This document shows positions 1 to 9,093 of a stretch of 64,000 bases of DNA, in pieces; position 1 is the first letter of the stretch; every line of letters starts with the position of its first letter. The notes beneath the pieces were generated by a model. It was not told the DNA's origin and ran no database searches. It saw only the letters and a program-made list of their open reading frames with translations. The DNA comes from an uncultured cyanobacterium. GTDB taxonomy: Bacteria; Cyanobacteriota; Cyanobacteriia; Cyanobacteriales; Nostocaceae. Location of the stretch: NCBI GenBank assembly GCA_903903925.1, contig CAIVAU010000159.1, positions 1-64,000 on the forward strand. The letters run 5' to 3'. The position numbers and the translations under genes were made by a program.

Positions 1-1
1 A

Positions 2-439
2 ATTCTCAAAGGTGGTGGAGAGGAGTCTATCATACAAGAGGCTTTGCAAGTTCTGCGTGCTTCAGATCAATTGAGTCAGTTAGAGACTGTTCTCGGTTTT
101 TTTGCTAGTTTTGTCTTAGACAGTGCTTTAGTTCAACAAATTATGAGGTGGGATATGGCAGTGTTACGCGAATCTCCTTGGTATCAGCAAATTTTGCAAG
201 AAGGTGAAGCACGAGGTGAAGCACGAGGTGAAGCACGAGGTGAAGCACGGGGTGAAGCACGAGGTGAAGCACGAGGCATACTATCAGGTATCGAACTCGG
301 ACTGGAGCTAAAATTCGGCAGCGAGGGATTAAAATTGATGTCAGAAATTACTCAAATAAACGATTTAGAGCGATTGAAAGCAATTCAGCAGGCAATTAGA
401 ACTATGAATACTCTAGAGCAATTGCAGCAAGTCATCTGA
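2..439 (+). CDS. Rpn-family (PDDEXK) nuclease / transposase-like protein, C-terminal part
   Basis: The reading frame is open from the first bases of the window with no start in view, so the N-terminal nuclease domain lies outside. What is visible is the C-terminal tail typical of the large cyanobacterial Rpn/PD-(D/E)XK 'transposase-like' family: a helical stretch with the MRWDMAVLRESPWYQQIL motif, then a low-complexity GEAR run, then a helical end (LGLELKFGSEGL...). The GEAR run comes from six copies of a 12-bp unit at 203-274. Such genes are multi-copy and often decay, and a broken relative lies just downstream (463-560). Family assignment rests on the tail only; catalytic residues cannot be checked. 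Confidence 0.7.
   Translation: MLKGGGEESIIQEALQVLRASDQLSQLETVLGFFASFVLDSALVQQIMRWDMAVLRESPWYQQILQEGEARGEARGEARGEARGEARGEARGILSGIELGLELKFGSEGLKLMSEITQINDLERLKAIQQAIRTMNTLEQLQQVI
203..274 (+). repeat. 12-bp tandem repeat, six copies, coding for GEAR
   Basis: Six head-to-tail copies of GGTGAAGCACGA; the fourth copy ends in G instead of A. The unit is a multiple of three, so gain or loss of copies keeps the frame and changes only the length of the Gly-Glu-Ala-Arg linker. Confidence 0.95.
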
Positions 440-462
440 AGTCTAGAAACTTCACTTGAAAC

Positions 463-560
463 CAGCAAATTATGAGGTGGGATATAGCAGTATTAGGCGA
501 ATCTCCCTAGTGTCAGCAATTTTGGCTACAAGGACAGCAACAGCAGCAGCATTTCTACTG
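463..560 (+). pseudogene. Decayed second copy of the Rpn-type gene tail
   Basis: About 60 bp from 463 closely match the stretch at 138-200 of the upstream gene, with several substitutions. Translated, it reads QQIMRWDIAVLGESP and then hits a TAG where the intact copy has a Trp codon. A Gln-rich stretch (CAG repeats, 535-553) follows. No start and no long frame remain, so this is a remnant of a paralogue or of a partial tandem duplication. The rest of the spacer up to 721 holds no gene I can recognise. Confidence 0.7.
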
Positions 561-721
561 ACTACTCCCGAACCGCCCTTTAGATTACCTATCTAATTAA
601 CCGCAGAGGCGCAGAGGACACAGAGATCTGAGTTAGAGAGATAAATATAGGATCTGCCGGGAATATAACATTTGGTGATATTTCTTCTGGACGATAGTGA
701 GTTACCACCCTACCGCGACCC

Positions 722-1552
722 CTAAAAATAACGAAATAGGTTCAATATCCGTTGCTGCAACCGTTCTAAAACTGGGCTTTCTTCAGGGGTTCCTTCAGCA
801 AATAACATATCATATATCAGTGGCACTCCTAGCTGTAACTCTTCAAGTCGGTCACGTTGGGTAAACACATCCTGCGGTTTTCCCTCTAACACAAGTTGTC
901 CCTGATCCATAACAAAGACCCAGTCTGCCCAGCGATAAACTAAATCAAGGTCATGGCTGGCCATAAGTAATGTTGTCCCGGCTGCATGAATCTTTTTCAA
1001 CGTTGCCATTAAGTTACGTGTATGTAACCGATCCAAATACGCAGTTGGTTCATCTAGCAACAGCAGTTCAGGTTGTAGCACCATCACATCAGCGATCGAA
1101 ACTCGCTTTTTTTGTCCTAAACTCAGATGATGCACTGGTCTAGTTGCTAGTTCAGTTAGCCCAAATTCAACCAAAGCTTGCTCGACTCGCTGTTGAATTT
1201 CTGCTTCTGGCAACCCTAAATTGCATAAGCCGTAGGAAATATCTTCTTCAACGGTAGAGGCTACAAGTTGTTGCTCTGGATCTTGAAAAATTAGCCCAAC
1301 TTTTTGGCGTAATTTCATGAGAAACTTATGATCGTATTGCAGTGCCTTGCCTTGCAACCGTATAGTACCTTTTTGCGGTTTGTATAGACCATTAGCTAAC
1401 AAAAATAGTGTGGTTTTACCACAACCATTTTGACCAATTAGAGCACATCTTTTGTTAGCTGGAATCCTTAATGTCAAACCATTAAGAGCCGATTGTTGTG
1501 CCCCTTGATAGGTATAATGCACTTGCTCAAATTCGAGTAAATATTCCTGCAT
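722..1552 (-). CDS. cbiO: Cobalt/nickel ECF transporter ATPase CbiO
   Basis: ATP-binding subunit (276 aa) of an energy-coupling factor importer; it would hydrolyse ATP at the inner face of the plasma membrane to drive Co2+ or Ni2+ uptake. The Walker A loop GQNGCGKTT is at residues 40-48, the ABC signature is LSLGQKKRV near 145, and Walker B LLLLDEPTAYLD is followed by the switch His in ASHDLDL. The gene begins four bases after the cbiQ stop and is the last of a cbiM-cbiN-cbiQ-cbiO operon. Whether the metal is cobalt or nickel cannot be told from this subunit. Confidence 0.93.
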   Translation of the reverse strand: MQEYLLEFEQVHYTYQGAQQSALNGLTLRIPANKRCALIGQNGCGKTTLFLLANGLYKPQKGTIRLQGKALQYDHKFLMKLRQKVGLIFQDPEQQLVASTVEEDISYGLCNLGLPEAEIQQRVEQALVEFGLTELATRPVHHLSLGQKKRVSIADVMVLQPELLLLDEPTAYLDRLHTRNLMATLKKIHAAGTTLLMASHDLDLVYRWADWVFVMDQGQLVLEGKPQDVFTQRDRLEELQLGVPLIYDMLFAEGTPEESPVLERLQQRILNLFRYF

Positions 1553-1556
1553 TAGG

Positions 1557-2348
1557 CTATAAACTACTCAATTCTAATCCAATTAAGACTGCACAGCCAA
1601 GAATTGCTTCCACCGCGTAACGCTTAGATTGTTGATAGCGATATGGATGCCAAAACCGTAATTCTCCATTGAAACCTCTTGCAGCTAAACTCAAGGAGAC
1701 TTGACGATAGTTTTCTAAGGTTTTTTTTAGTAATTGTCCAATCAACAGTGCTAAACTTTTTATACCAATGGTAAAAGTGCGGTAGCCACCACGAGATTGT
1801 TGGGCAGTCCATAACTCGGCAGATGTATTTAATAGTACAAAAATAAAGCGGTACATTAATAATAAAAGCTCAGTTAAAAGCACTGGGACACCGATGCGGC
1901 GTAGGGTTTGTAAAATTTCGGTGAAGGGGATAGTTAGCATGACAAAATATAAGCAGGAAACAGAGGCGATCGCCCGCGTTAAAATTGTCAATCCCTGTTC
2001 GACACCTTTACGACTAATGTAGACATAATAAGAGCCAAAAGTCAACCCATTTACTGCGTCGCTGGACACTAAATGCACTTGGGAAATATCTACTCCATTC
2101 AGGGCTAAAGCAGGTAAACTCGTTAACCAGAAGAAAGTTGCCAAATAAAGTAACTTTATATAAGTTTTGGCAGGAATCCCTGCATAAACAACTGTCCAAA
2201 TACTTATCCAAACTGCAATTAAAACTTGAACTAGAGGATGAGAAAAGGCAGCAATCATCAGCAAAGTACTGGCGAACATGAGTTTTTGTTCTGGCGGTAA
2301 CCACCGCAAGCGATTCGTGTAAGCTAGCGTGTCAATCAGAATTTTCAT
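1557..2348 (-). CDS. cbiQ: ECF transporter transmembrane subunit CbiQ
   Basis: T-component of the metal ECF importer, about 263 aa, with several hydrophobic segments and the two short Ala/Arg/Gly motifs that contact the ATPase (QSRGGYR near residue 180 and LAARGFNG near 220). I place the start at the ATG at 2348 (MKILIDTLAY); a longer frame begins at 2402, but its first 18 residues lie inside cbiN and look unlike a CbiQ N-terminus. With this start the gene overlaps the end of cbiN by 17 bases, which suggests translational coupling. Confidence 0.9.
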   Translation of the reverse strand: MKILIDTLAYTNRLRWLPPEQKLMFASTLLMIAAFSHPLVQVLIAVWISIWTVVYAGIPAKTYIKLLYLATFFWLTSLPALALNGVDISQVHLVSSDAVNGLTFGSYYVYISRKGVEQGLTILTRAIASVSCLYFVMLTIPFTEILQTLRRIGVPVLLTELLLLMYRFIFVLLNTSAELWTAQQSRGGYRTFTIGIKSLALLIGQLLKKTLENYRQVSLSLAARGFNGELRFWHPYRYQQSKRYAVEAILGCAVLIGLELSSL

Positions 2349-2649
2349 TGTGTTTATTTTGCTGTTCAGATCGCCCCTTGTACAATCCAATGACATAGCC
2401 AATTACCCCAGCACCCGTCGCTGCTTGCACACTAAACAATAGGCTCTCAACTTCCGCGCTAGGTAACTCAATTAATGATTTAAACCAAGGTTTATATCCA
2501 GGTTGGATCTCACTAATTTTGGACTTTGCTTGGTCATCGGAACCACTAAATTTACCACCTTTGATAAAAACGAGTGGTGCGACTGCCAATAGCACGACTG
2601 CTAACAGGAGCAGCCAGTTATGCCATTTTTGATATTTGTTATTTGTCAT
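2332..2649 (-). CDS. cbiN: Cobalt ECF transporter accessory subunit CbiN
   Basis: Small membrane protein (105 aa) with two hydrophobic segments (about residues 13-30 and 75-92) and, between them, the family's extracytoplasmic loop with GSDDQA, IQPGYKPWF and ESLLFSVQAA. CbiN works with CbiM for metal insertion into the S-component. It sits between cbiM and cbiQ. Its presence favours the CbiMN-type (cobalt or nickel) system over the NikMN forms that carry a different partner. Confidence 0.92.
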   Translation of the reverse strand: MTNNKYQKWHNWLLLLAVVLLAVAPLVFIKGGKFSGSDDQAKSKISEIQPGYKPWFKSLIELPSAEVESLLFSVQAATGAGVIGYVIGLYKGRSEQQNKHNENSD

Positions 2650-2664
2650 TGTTAGTACTAACCA

Positions 2665-3450
2665 CTAACTGTCCACTTTAATCAGGTTCAACATTTCTAG
2701 TTCTTGACGACCATAGCTAGAGAGCCAGTTCCAGACAAGCACTGTTAAAAATCCTTCACTAATTGCTAAAGGAATCTGGGTGATGGCAAAAATTCCCGCG
2801 AATTTAAGAAAGGAAGCCATAAACCCACCTGTAGCAGCGGGAAATGCTAGAGCCAGTTGCACAGAAGTTATAACATAAGTGATCAAATCAGCTAAAGCAG
2901 AGGCAAGAAATATCGCCAACCTTTGCCGACCACTTTGCATGACCAAACGATATATCCAAAAGGCAACAAATGGTCCGACGATCGCCATAGAAAATGCATT
3001 AGCACCTAAAGTCGTCAAACCTCCGTGGGCTAGCAACAGTGCTTGAAACAGTAGTACCAGACTACCCAGTACTGACATTGCTAAAGGTCCAAATAAGACT
3101 GCGCCTAATCCTGTACCAGTAGGATGGGAACAACTACCAGTCACTGAAGGTATTTTCAATGCTGATAGTACAAAGGTAAAGGCTCCTGCTAATGCCAGGA
3201 GTAATTTTAGTTCAGGAGTAGATTGGGTAATGCGTGTGAGCGATCGCAATCCCAGCACAAAAAATGGTAAAGCAACTACCCACCAGAAAATTGCCCAGCC
3301 AGGCGGTAAAAAGCCTTCCATAATGTGCATAGCATAGGCTGGTGTGGATGCGCCAATGATTAAGTAAAAACTCAGAACTGCCATCAGGGTTAAACTCATC
3401 AACCTTGATATACGTTTTGACTTGAAAAGAATTTTTGACAAGTTCTGCAC
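2665..3450 (-). CDS. cbiM: ECF transporter substrate-capture subunit CbiM
   Basis: Metal-binding S-component, 261 aa. A signal peptide (basic KSKR, then a hydrophobic run ending ASTPAYA) precedes [10 protein letters not shown], the classic mature N-terminus whose amine and His residue coordinate Co2+/Ni2+ in this family. A second family landmark, [13 protein letters not shown] with another metal-ligand His, is at about 106-118. The start used is a GTG at 3450, which keeps the basic n-region; an ATG at 3399 is the alternative. First gene of the cbiMNQO operon. I looked for a cobalamin riboswitch upstream and saw none. Confidence 0.92.
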   Translation of the reverse strand: MQNLSKILFKSKRISRLMSLTLMAVLSFYLIIGASTPAYAMHIMEGFLPPGWAIFWWVVALPFFVLGLRSLTRITQSTPELKLLLALAGAFTFVLSALKIPSVTGSCSHPTGTGLGAVLFGPLAMSVLGSLVLLFQALLLAHGGLTTLGANAFSMAIVGPFVAFWIYRLVMQSGRQRLAIFLASALADLITYVITSVQLALAFPAATGGFMASFLKFAGIFAITQIPLAISEGFLTVLVWNWLSSYGRQELEMLNLIKVDS

Positions 3451-3584
3451 CTCAAAGATCTATCTCAAGAACCTAACCTACTGTAGCTCACTGGATACCT
3501 TCACCAACGAGATGATGATTGTGGGAGCCATTAAGTTCCCACACCCCCCCATCTCCCCACACATCCCCCTCTCCCCCCTCTCTC

Positions 3585-5759
3585 TTACTTTGGGTGTTGA
3601 GCTAAGTATTTTGCCTCTAACTGGAAAGTCTCAGGGTTATAAAGTCTCAGATAATTCCAGTAGTTTCCAAATACTTGCCGCACATAGTTTTTGGTTTCAT
3701 CAAAGGGAATTGCCTCCACAAATTCATCTGGATCTTCTCTAGGCAGAGTTTGTAGCCACTTAGCAACGTTACCAGGGCCAGCATTGTAACTGGCGATCGC
3801 CAATAGAGAGTTGTTACTGTATTGCTGATGGGTTTGATCCAAATACAAAGTACCCAGCATCAGATTATCACTGGGATTTTCCAGGTCAAATTTTTTGCTG
3901 TCTAACTTGGCTTGTGGGGCGATCAATTTAGCTGTACTCGGCAATACCTGCATTAACCCAACCGCACCAGCAGAAGAATGAACTTTTGACTCAAACCTTG
4001 ACTCCTGACGGATTAAAGCAGTGACTAGCAGGGGATTAATCTGGCGCTCTTTCGACCACTTCTCAATGTCGTTGAGATAGGGAAATGGATAACGAGCTTG
4101 CCAGTAAGTGATCTGTTTACTCAGCGCTTTAAATTGAGCTTTTTCTTCTGGGGTTTCCCGGTCTTGCAATTTAGAAATTTTGTCAATCCCGATTAAATTG
4201 TCTCCTTTTGCCAACCGCATCAACCCTTCAGTGAATTGCTCGTTTACAGTTGGCTGCATTTTGTTCTGAAATTCACTCTGCCATTGTAACCAAGCATCGC
4301 GCTCTTGACCAAGCAGATACAATTCTTTAAAAGTGTCAGAACCTGCCGGTGGTACTGGGCGCTGGCGTGGCACTATCTCTGGGTCTAGCTGGCGCACGGT
4401 GTTAAAGTTGCCAACATTTAGTCCCAGGATTGCTGCTGAGCGCCATGCATAGTAGGAGTAGGGAAACTGACTGAGTACATACTCATAGGCTTTTGTTGCT
4501 TCCTCCTGTTTTCCCAGTTTTGTTGCCCATTTGCCGACCCAAAAGCCTGCTCTGGGAGCCAAAATACTGTCGGGGTTGTTGATGATAATTGGTTGTGCCC
4601 ATTGCCATGCGGCTTTGTAATCTTTAGCTTTTGCTTGATATTGTGCAGCTTTCCAACGGTACTGTGCAGCTTCATCAGAATTTTTGTACTTACTAACGAG
4701 TAATAGCAAGACTTCGTGAGCTGACTTTTGATCTTGTTGGGCTTCCAGAATTTTGACTTTTGCTAGCAACGCTTCACCCGCGTGGTCTGGAAATTTACTG
4801 ACCACTAGGTTAAGGTAAGGCACAGCGTCGAGTGGTTTTACTATTTCTGCTAGATGCAGCAGCCCCGCACCAGTTTCTTTTGCATCTGGAAATGTGCTTA
4901 CGAGCTTTTTATAGGAGGCGATCGCACTGTCTCGCTTTCCGCTTAACTGCAATCCCCTTGCAGTTCGGTAGAGGTTGAGAGGTGTCGGGCGTGCTTTAGC
5001 ATAGGCAGTTGCGGCTTTGGTATAATCACTGTTCTCCCAATAGTCTGTGGCGATGATTTCCCAGTCATCAGGTTTCAGAGTCGGGTCGTTCAATAACTGA
5101 CCTAAAACAGGGATGATTCCCGGTTGATCAAAAGCGTATTTTGCCAAGATTAACTGCAATTGCGGCTGATTCGGATTTGTTTGTAACCGCTGACGGATAA
5201 TTTCCCAAGTCAGTGGATGAGAAGGAAATTGGGCAATCTGTTTGTCTTGATCCTCTGGTTGTCCGATGAGATAGAGGGCTTTAGCAGCAGCTGGTTCTTT
5301 AGGATAGAGTTTGAGTACTTGATGTCTCAGATCTGAGGCTTTGCCTTCTTCTCCTAAGATTTCATGTGCCTGCGCCTGTCTGAGCAAAACGTAGGGCGCT
5401 AAGAGAGTATAGTCTTTGTCAAGTCCGTCAAGTAGCAAGAGTGCATCTTTGGCTTGTTTTCTGTCAATTAAGTCACTTGCTAACAGATAGCGGGCACGGT
5501 TTTGATCTAGCGATAATGAACCCTTAGCTAGCGCTTCTAGTTTTGCTGCTCGTTGTTGTGGAGATTGTAGCACCAGTGGCAGCACGGCTGATTTGGCATT
5601 GTTTGCCTCAGAAAGCTGCTCAGCCTGATTGTCCTGTTTGAGCCATCGCCCGATAAATCTTCCAATGTGAGGCGCTGATACCATTGCCCCAGCCAAAAAG
5701 GCACATAGTCCTGCACCAGCAATTAGAGAAATATGCTTGTTCTGTAGCTTCTTCAGCAT
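3585..5759 (-). CDS. slt: Soluble lytic transglycosylase (Slt70-like)
   Basis: 724-aa periplasmic peptidoglycan lyase that cleaves the MurNAc-GlcNAc bond to leave 1,6-anhydro ends. An N-terminal membrane anchor or signal (about 10-30) is followed by a long alpha-solenoid of TPR-like repeats (60-520) and a GH23 catalytic domain (about 580-700). The catalytic Glu is in ALIRQESRFES, followed by the family motifs AGAVGLMQVLPSTA and IASYNAGPGNVAKW. Length and order match bacterial Slt70. It lies alone on the minus strand after cbiM. Slt enzymes recycle murein and clear uncross-linked strands, which fits a window rich in wall genes. Confidence 0.92.
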   Translation of the reverse strand: MLKKLQNKHISLIAGAGLCAFLAGAMVSAPHIGRFIGRWLKQDNQAEQLSEANNAKSAVLPLVLQSPQQRAAKLEALAKGSLSLDQNRARYLLASDLIDRKQAKDALLLLDGLDKDYTLLAPYVLLRQAQAHEILGEEGKASDLRHQVLKLYPKEPAAAKALYLIGQPEDQDKQIAQFPSHPLTWEIIRQRLQTNPNQPQLQLILAKYAFDQPGIIPVLGQLLNDPTLKPDDWEIIATDYWENSDYTKAATAYAKARPTPLNLYRTARGLQLSGKRDSAIASYKKLVSTFPDAKETGAGLLHLAEIVKPLDAVPYLNLVVSKFPDHAGEALLAKVKILEAQQDQKSAHEVLLLLVSKYKNSDEAAQYRWKAAQYQAKAKDYKAAWQWAQPIIINNPDSILAPRAGFWVGKWATKLGKQEEATKAYEYVLSQFPYSYYAWRSAAILGLNVGNFNTVRQLDPEIVPRQRPVPPAGSDTFKELYLLGQERDAWLQWQSEFQNKMQPTVNEQFTEGLMRLAKGDNLIGIDKISKLQDRETPEEKAQFKALSKQITYWQARYPFPYLNDIEKWSKERQINPLLVTALIRQESRFESKVHSSAGAVGLMQVLPSTAKLIAPQAKLDSKKFDLENPSDNLMLGTLYLDQTHQQYSNNSLLAIASYNAGPGNVAKWLQTLPREDPDEFVEAIPFDETKNYVRQVFGNYWNYLRLYNPETFQLEAKYLAQHPK

Positions 5760-5920
5760 GGATACCCGCTGAAAGTTTCACGTGAATTCCTAGCCACTTT
5801 AGCATCACTCGCGGCTAAGATTACCTTTTTCGCCTAATTTTTTGTTGTTGTTGATTGTTAGTTGTTACTCCCCATTGCCCCTAATCCCCAAAGGGGGCCC
5901 CGAGTTTCCCACTCCCCAAT

Positions 5921-7183
5921 TTAATGTTGAGCTAATTTGGGAGTCCGCCCTAAGAGCCCGATCATCAATTTGAGAACAAGTATTTTTACTATAGGCACTC
6001 GTTGCAAAATCCTTAAACCGATGCGACGAACTATGACGACTGGTAAGAAGTTATTAGAAAACATCCGGTCTAGCAAATCAGTGAGACCTAAAATTGTCAA
6101 GTTCTCCCGCTGACGCCAGCGTTCATAGCGTTTCAGGATCTGAATGTTGCCAAGATCTTTATTTTGAGAGTGTGCTTCTTGTAACACCTGTGCCAAAGCG
6201 GCTGCGTCTCGAATGCCCAAATTTAGACCTTGTCCGCCGACAGGATGGCAATTGTGTGCTGCATCCCCAACTAAGGCTAGTCTGTGAAGGGCATAGCGAT
6301 CGCTTTGCATCAGTTGTACCTGAAAAATAAAGCGCTCACCCAGCAATTCCAACTTGCCCATCTGATTGCCGTAACGCTCTTGTAATTCTTTTAAAAATTG
6401 CTCATCATCCAAATTACACAGGGCTTTTGCTTCTTCGTGGGGGGCAGTCCAGACAATTCGGCAACGGTTCATTGGTAAGGGTAAAATTGCAAATGGACCA
6501 CTTGACCAAAATTTTTCGTATGCGGTGTTGTTGTGGGGTTTTTCTGGTTTAACATAGGCAACAATACAAGACTGCCAATATTTCCAGCCATGTGTTTTAA
6601 TCCCCGCTGCTTGACGGATAGGCGATCTGGCTCCATCTGCAGCTACGACTAACAAGCTGCGAACTGTCCGTATTTCTCCACCCACTTTAATATCTATTGC
6701 GACTATGTCTTGCTGGTACTGTATATTTACCACTTCCGCTGGACATAGATACGTCACATTTGGGCACTGTTGGATAAACTCCTGCAAAGGCTTTAACAGC
6801 GCTTGGTGTTCCGCTACATAACCTAAATCTTGCGTGCCTAAATCCGCTGTTTGAAATTCCAAGACATCGGGATAATCAGCATCAGAAAGACGAACACTAT
6901 GATAGGTGGCGATTTGGGGCAACATTTTGTCCCAAACGCCAATTCCCTGATAAATGAGTGCCGAAAGCATATGCACTGCGTAAGCTTGTCCCTTTGCCAC
7001 TGCTGTTGATTCCACTTTCGCCTCAATCAACAGCACCTTCAAGCCCGCATCTTTCAAAGCAGAGGCTAGGGTTAAGCCAATAATCCCACCGCCGACAATG
7101 ACCAAATCATATTCATATCTTGGCTTGTGTGTCGCCGATTGGGAAAGACTGTTAAGAGTTTGAGACAACTGCGCTTGTGCCAT
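5921..7183 (-). CDS. UbiH/Coq6-family FAD-dependent monooxygenase
   Basis: 420-aa flavoprotein hydroxylase. It has the FAD dinucleotide fold VIVGGGIIGLTLASALKDAG (about 29-48), the DG motif AADGARSPIRQAAGI near 185, and the second FAD motif VGDAAHNCHPVGGQGLNLGI near 310. These are the marks of the class A monooxygenases that hydroxylate quinone precursors. In cyanobacteria the natural substrate of this subgroup is not settled for me; a role in prenylquinone or another aromatic ring hydroxylation is inference. A hydrophobic C-terminus suggests membrane association. Stand-alone gene. Confidence 0.85.
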   Translation of the reverse strand: MAQAQLSQTLNSLSQSATHKPRYEYDLVIVGGGIIGLTLASALKDAGLKVLLIEAKVESTAVAKGQAYAVHMLSALIYQGIGVWDKMLPQIATYHSVRLSDADYPDVLEFQTADLGTQDLGYVAEHQALLKPLQEFIQQCPNVTYLCPAEVVNIQYQQDIVAIDIKVGGEIRTVRSLLVVAADGARSPIRQAAGIKTHGWKYWQSCIVAYVKPEKPHNNTAYEKFWSSGPFAILPLPMNRCRIVWTAPHEEAKALCNLDDEQFLKELQERYGNQMGKLELLGERFIFQVQLMQSDRYALHRLALVGDAAHNCHPVGGQGLNLGIRDAAALAQVLQEAHSQNKDLGNIQILKRYERWRQRENLTILGLTDLLDRMFSNNFLPVVIVRRIGLRILQRVPIVKILVLKLMIGLLGRTPKLAQH

Positions 7184-7465
7184 CGTTAAGAAAAATTACA
7201 GCTTCTTAACTATTATTTTTACGTGATCTGGCGGTAGACAGCAAGGGAGATTAGGGGGGCGGGGGAGGAATAGTCTTCCCCGGTATTCCCCGCACAAGAA
7301 CTGCTTGCCTCAACAAATGGGTTTCCCTTTGACGGAGATTAAAATTCCCTCTGGGCTTACCCCATGCCTGAAGTTAGGACCTCCGGTCCTACGAGTCTCG
7401 GTCACAAATAAACTTTTTGCAGAGCCACGACAAACTTTGCATGGCAACATGAAGGATCTATTTAT

Positions 7466-7657
7466 CTATTTCGCGATGCTCTTGGCATTGCTTGTTACTC
7501 TGCGATGATGATGACGTTTGTGATATTTATTGCTAGCTTTGGGAGTAGCAGCAACAGTTGTGTTATTAGCAGGAGCAGCTTGTACGGCAGATGCACTTAC
7601 GGCTACAGGAGCAGCAATGACTAAAGTTAAGAGCAAAGCTTGAGCGAATTTATTCAT
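7466..7657 (-). CDS. Small secreted His/Lys/Arg-rich protein
   Basis: 63-residue frame with a clear signal peptide (MNKFAQALLLTLVIAAP..., cleavage plausible after AVQA). The short mature part is rich in Ala/Asn and ends in a strongly basic cluster, KYHKRHHHRR. I do not recognise a family; similar short, positively charged exported proteins occur in filamentous cyanobacteria. A ribosome-binding sequence (GAGGAG) precedes the ATG at 7657. Possible roles for the basic His cluster, such as metal or polyanion binding, are guesses. Confidence 0.6.
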   Translation of the reverse strand: MNKFAQALLLTLVIAAPVAVSASAVQAAPANNTTVAATPKASNKYHKRHHHRRVTSNAKSIAK

Positions 7658-7783
7658 GTGAGACTCCTCTCATCCAAAAAATTGACCATATCACTATACC
7701 GAAAGATATATGTCATTGTCATGTTATTAATGTGGATTTTTTGTGTATCTTTTTGCACGCTTCACATTTTTAGCAGCCGTTGC

Positions 7784-8539
7784 TTAAACTATGCTCAAAG
7801 CCATCAGTTGTTCTGCCATTTCAAAATTGGCGGTGACATTTTGCACATCATCTAAGCCTTCTAGAGTGTCGATGAGCTTGAGAAGCGATCGCGCCTGATC
7901 TGAATCGGTCACTTCCACACAATTACTGGGTATCCAGCGTAATTCTGCATCAATCACCTTAAAGCCTTTATCTTTAAGGGTTTGGCTAAGGTGTTCTAAA
8001 TTGGTGACCAAGGTTAGTACCTCGGCAGTCTCAGCCTCAATCATCTCATAAGATTCTGCACCGCCTTCAAGGGATGCTTCTAAAAGCTGTTCTTCATCCA
8101 CATCGAACTGCACCGTGCAAACGCCTTTTTGATCAAACATCCAGCTAACGCAACCTGTTTCACCAAGATTTCCACCGTTTTTACTAAAGGCAGCACGCAA
8201 GTCAGCGGCAGTGCGATTACGATTATCTGTGAGGGCTTCAATCAAAATTGCCACACCATTTGGTCCGTAACCCTCGTAGCGAATGTCTTCTAGACTCGCT
8301 GCACCTGTGAATGTCCCTGAACCTTTGGCGATCGCCCGTTCAATATTGTCATTGGGAATACTCGCCGCCTTTGCTTTTTCAATTGCTGTGCGTAGTTGAA
8401 AATTGGCTGTGGGGTCTGGTAACCCATTTCTCGCCGCAACAATAATCGCACGCGACAACTGAGTGAATGTCTTTCCCTTTTTTGCATCCACTACTGCCTT
8501 CTGGCGTTTAATATTTGCCCATTTACTATGTCCTGCCAT
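7784..8539 (-). CDS. yebC: YebC/PmpR-family regulatory protein
   Basis: 251-aa full-length member of the YebC family. The highly conserved start [23 protein letters not shown], then [20 protein letters not shown] and [23 protein letters not shown] are all present. YebC proteins are described both as transcription regulators and, more recently, as factors that help ribosomes through proline-rich stretches. The gene stands alone between the small secreted protein and a plus-strand antitoxin-like gene. Confidence 0.95.
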   Translation of the reverse strand: MAGHSKWANIKRQKAVVDAKKGKTFTQLSRAIIVAARNGLPDPTANFQLRTAIEKAKAASIPNDNIERAIAKGSGTFTGAASLEDIRYEGYGPNGVAILIEALTDNRNRTAADLRAAFSKNGGNLGETGCVSWMFDQKGVCTVQFDVDEEQLLEASLEGGAESYEMIEAETAEVLTLVTNLEHLSQTLKDKGFKVIDAELRWIPSNCVEVTDSDQARSLLKLIDTLEGLDDVQNVTANFEMAEQLMALSIV

Positions 8540-8714
8540 AATCTGAACTGCTTAACACTATCTATTAGAATAGACTTACATCAGGGGAGTCAGCGCTGCC
8601 TCACCACTTTAATTTTGATTCTCTCGTAGCAGTTTCTTGGTGGACAAACTGGAGGACTTTTCAAATATACTCTAAGGATAAAATAAAAATTTAGAGTTGG
8701 GAGGTTTTCAAATT

Positions 8715-9032
8715 ATGCGAGTCACAATTGATTTACCAGATAAGTTAACGGAGAGAGTTCTGGGTAAATGGGCGGATTTATCTCAAAAAATCCTTGATAA
8801 ATTACTTGTACAAGCTTTCCTAGAAGGGTTGATTAATTTTGATGAGTTTAGGGAAATGTTAGGTTTTAAGAATGATATAGCTTTCAAAGCTTTTTTGTCC
8901 GCAAATATTCCCCATCATACTTCGGAATTGCTAAATTTAGCAGGGAGTTGTGCGGATATAGATTTTATAGTTGACAATCTGGATATTGGTGATGAAATCG
9001 ATGATGATTTAATCGGGATTTTTGATGAATGA
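8715..9032 (+). CDS. UPF0175-like small protein (antitoxin-type, no toxin partner seen)
   Basis: 105 aa from the ATG at 8715, which has GGGAGG eleven bases upstream; an earlier TTG at 8697 lies in front of that site and is unlikely. The beginning MRVTIDLPDKL and the helix-turn-helix-like middle (LDKLLVQAFLEGLINFDEFREMLGF) resemble UPF0175 proteins, which are often antitoxins. The C-terminus is very acidic (DIGDEIDDDLIGIFDE). The usual partner is a DUF3368/PIN-type toxin, and none is encoded next to it, so this may be an orphan. Family call moderate. Confidence 0.55.
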   Translation: MRVTIDLPDKLTERVLGKWADLSQKILDKLLVQAFLEGLINFDEFREMLGFKNDIAFKAFLSANIPHHTSELLNLAGSCADIDFIVDNLDIGDEIDDDLIGIFDE

Positions 9033-9093
9033 TTCTTCCCAGATTTATTTAGCGTATTTAAAGAAGAAAAATTCTGGGAATAATGGGTTATTT

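Noticed and set aside
3451-3584. Cobalamin riboswitch upstream of cbiM
   Set aside because: No B12-box-like sequence visible on the minus strand; the region is short and C-rich.
7305-7508. 67-codon plus-strand frame near the small secreted protein
   Set aside because: Includes a GACCTCCGGTCC palindromic motif and overlaps the 3' end of the small secreted gene.
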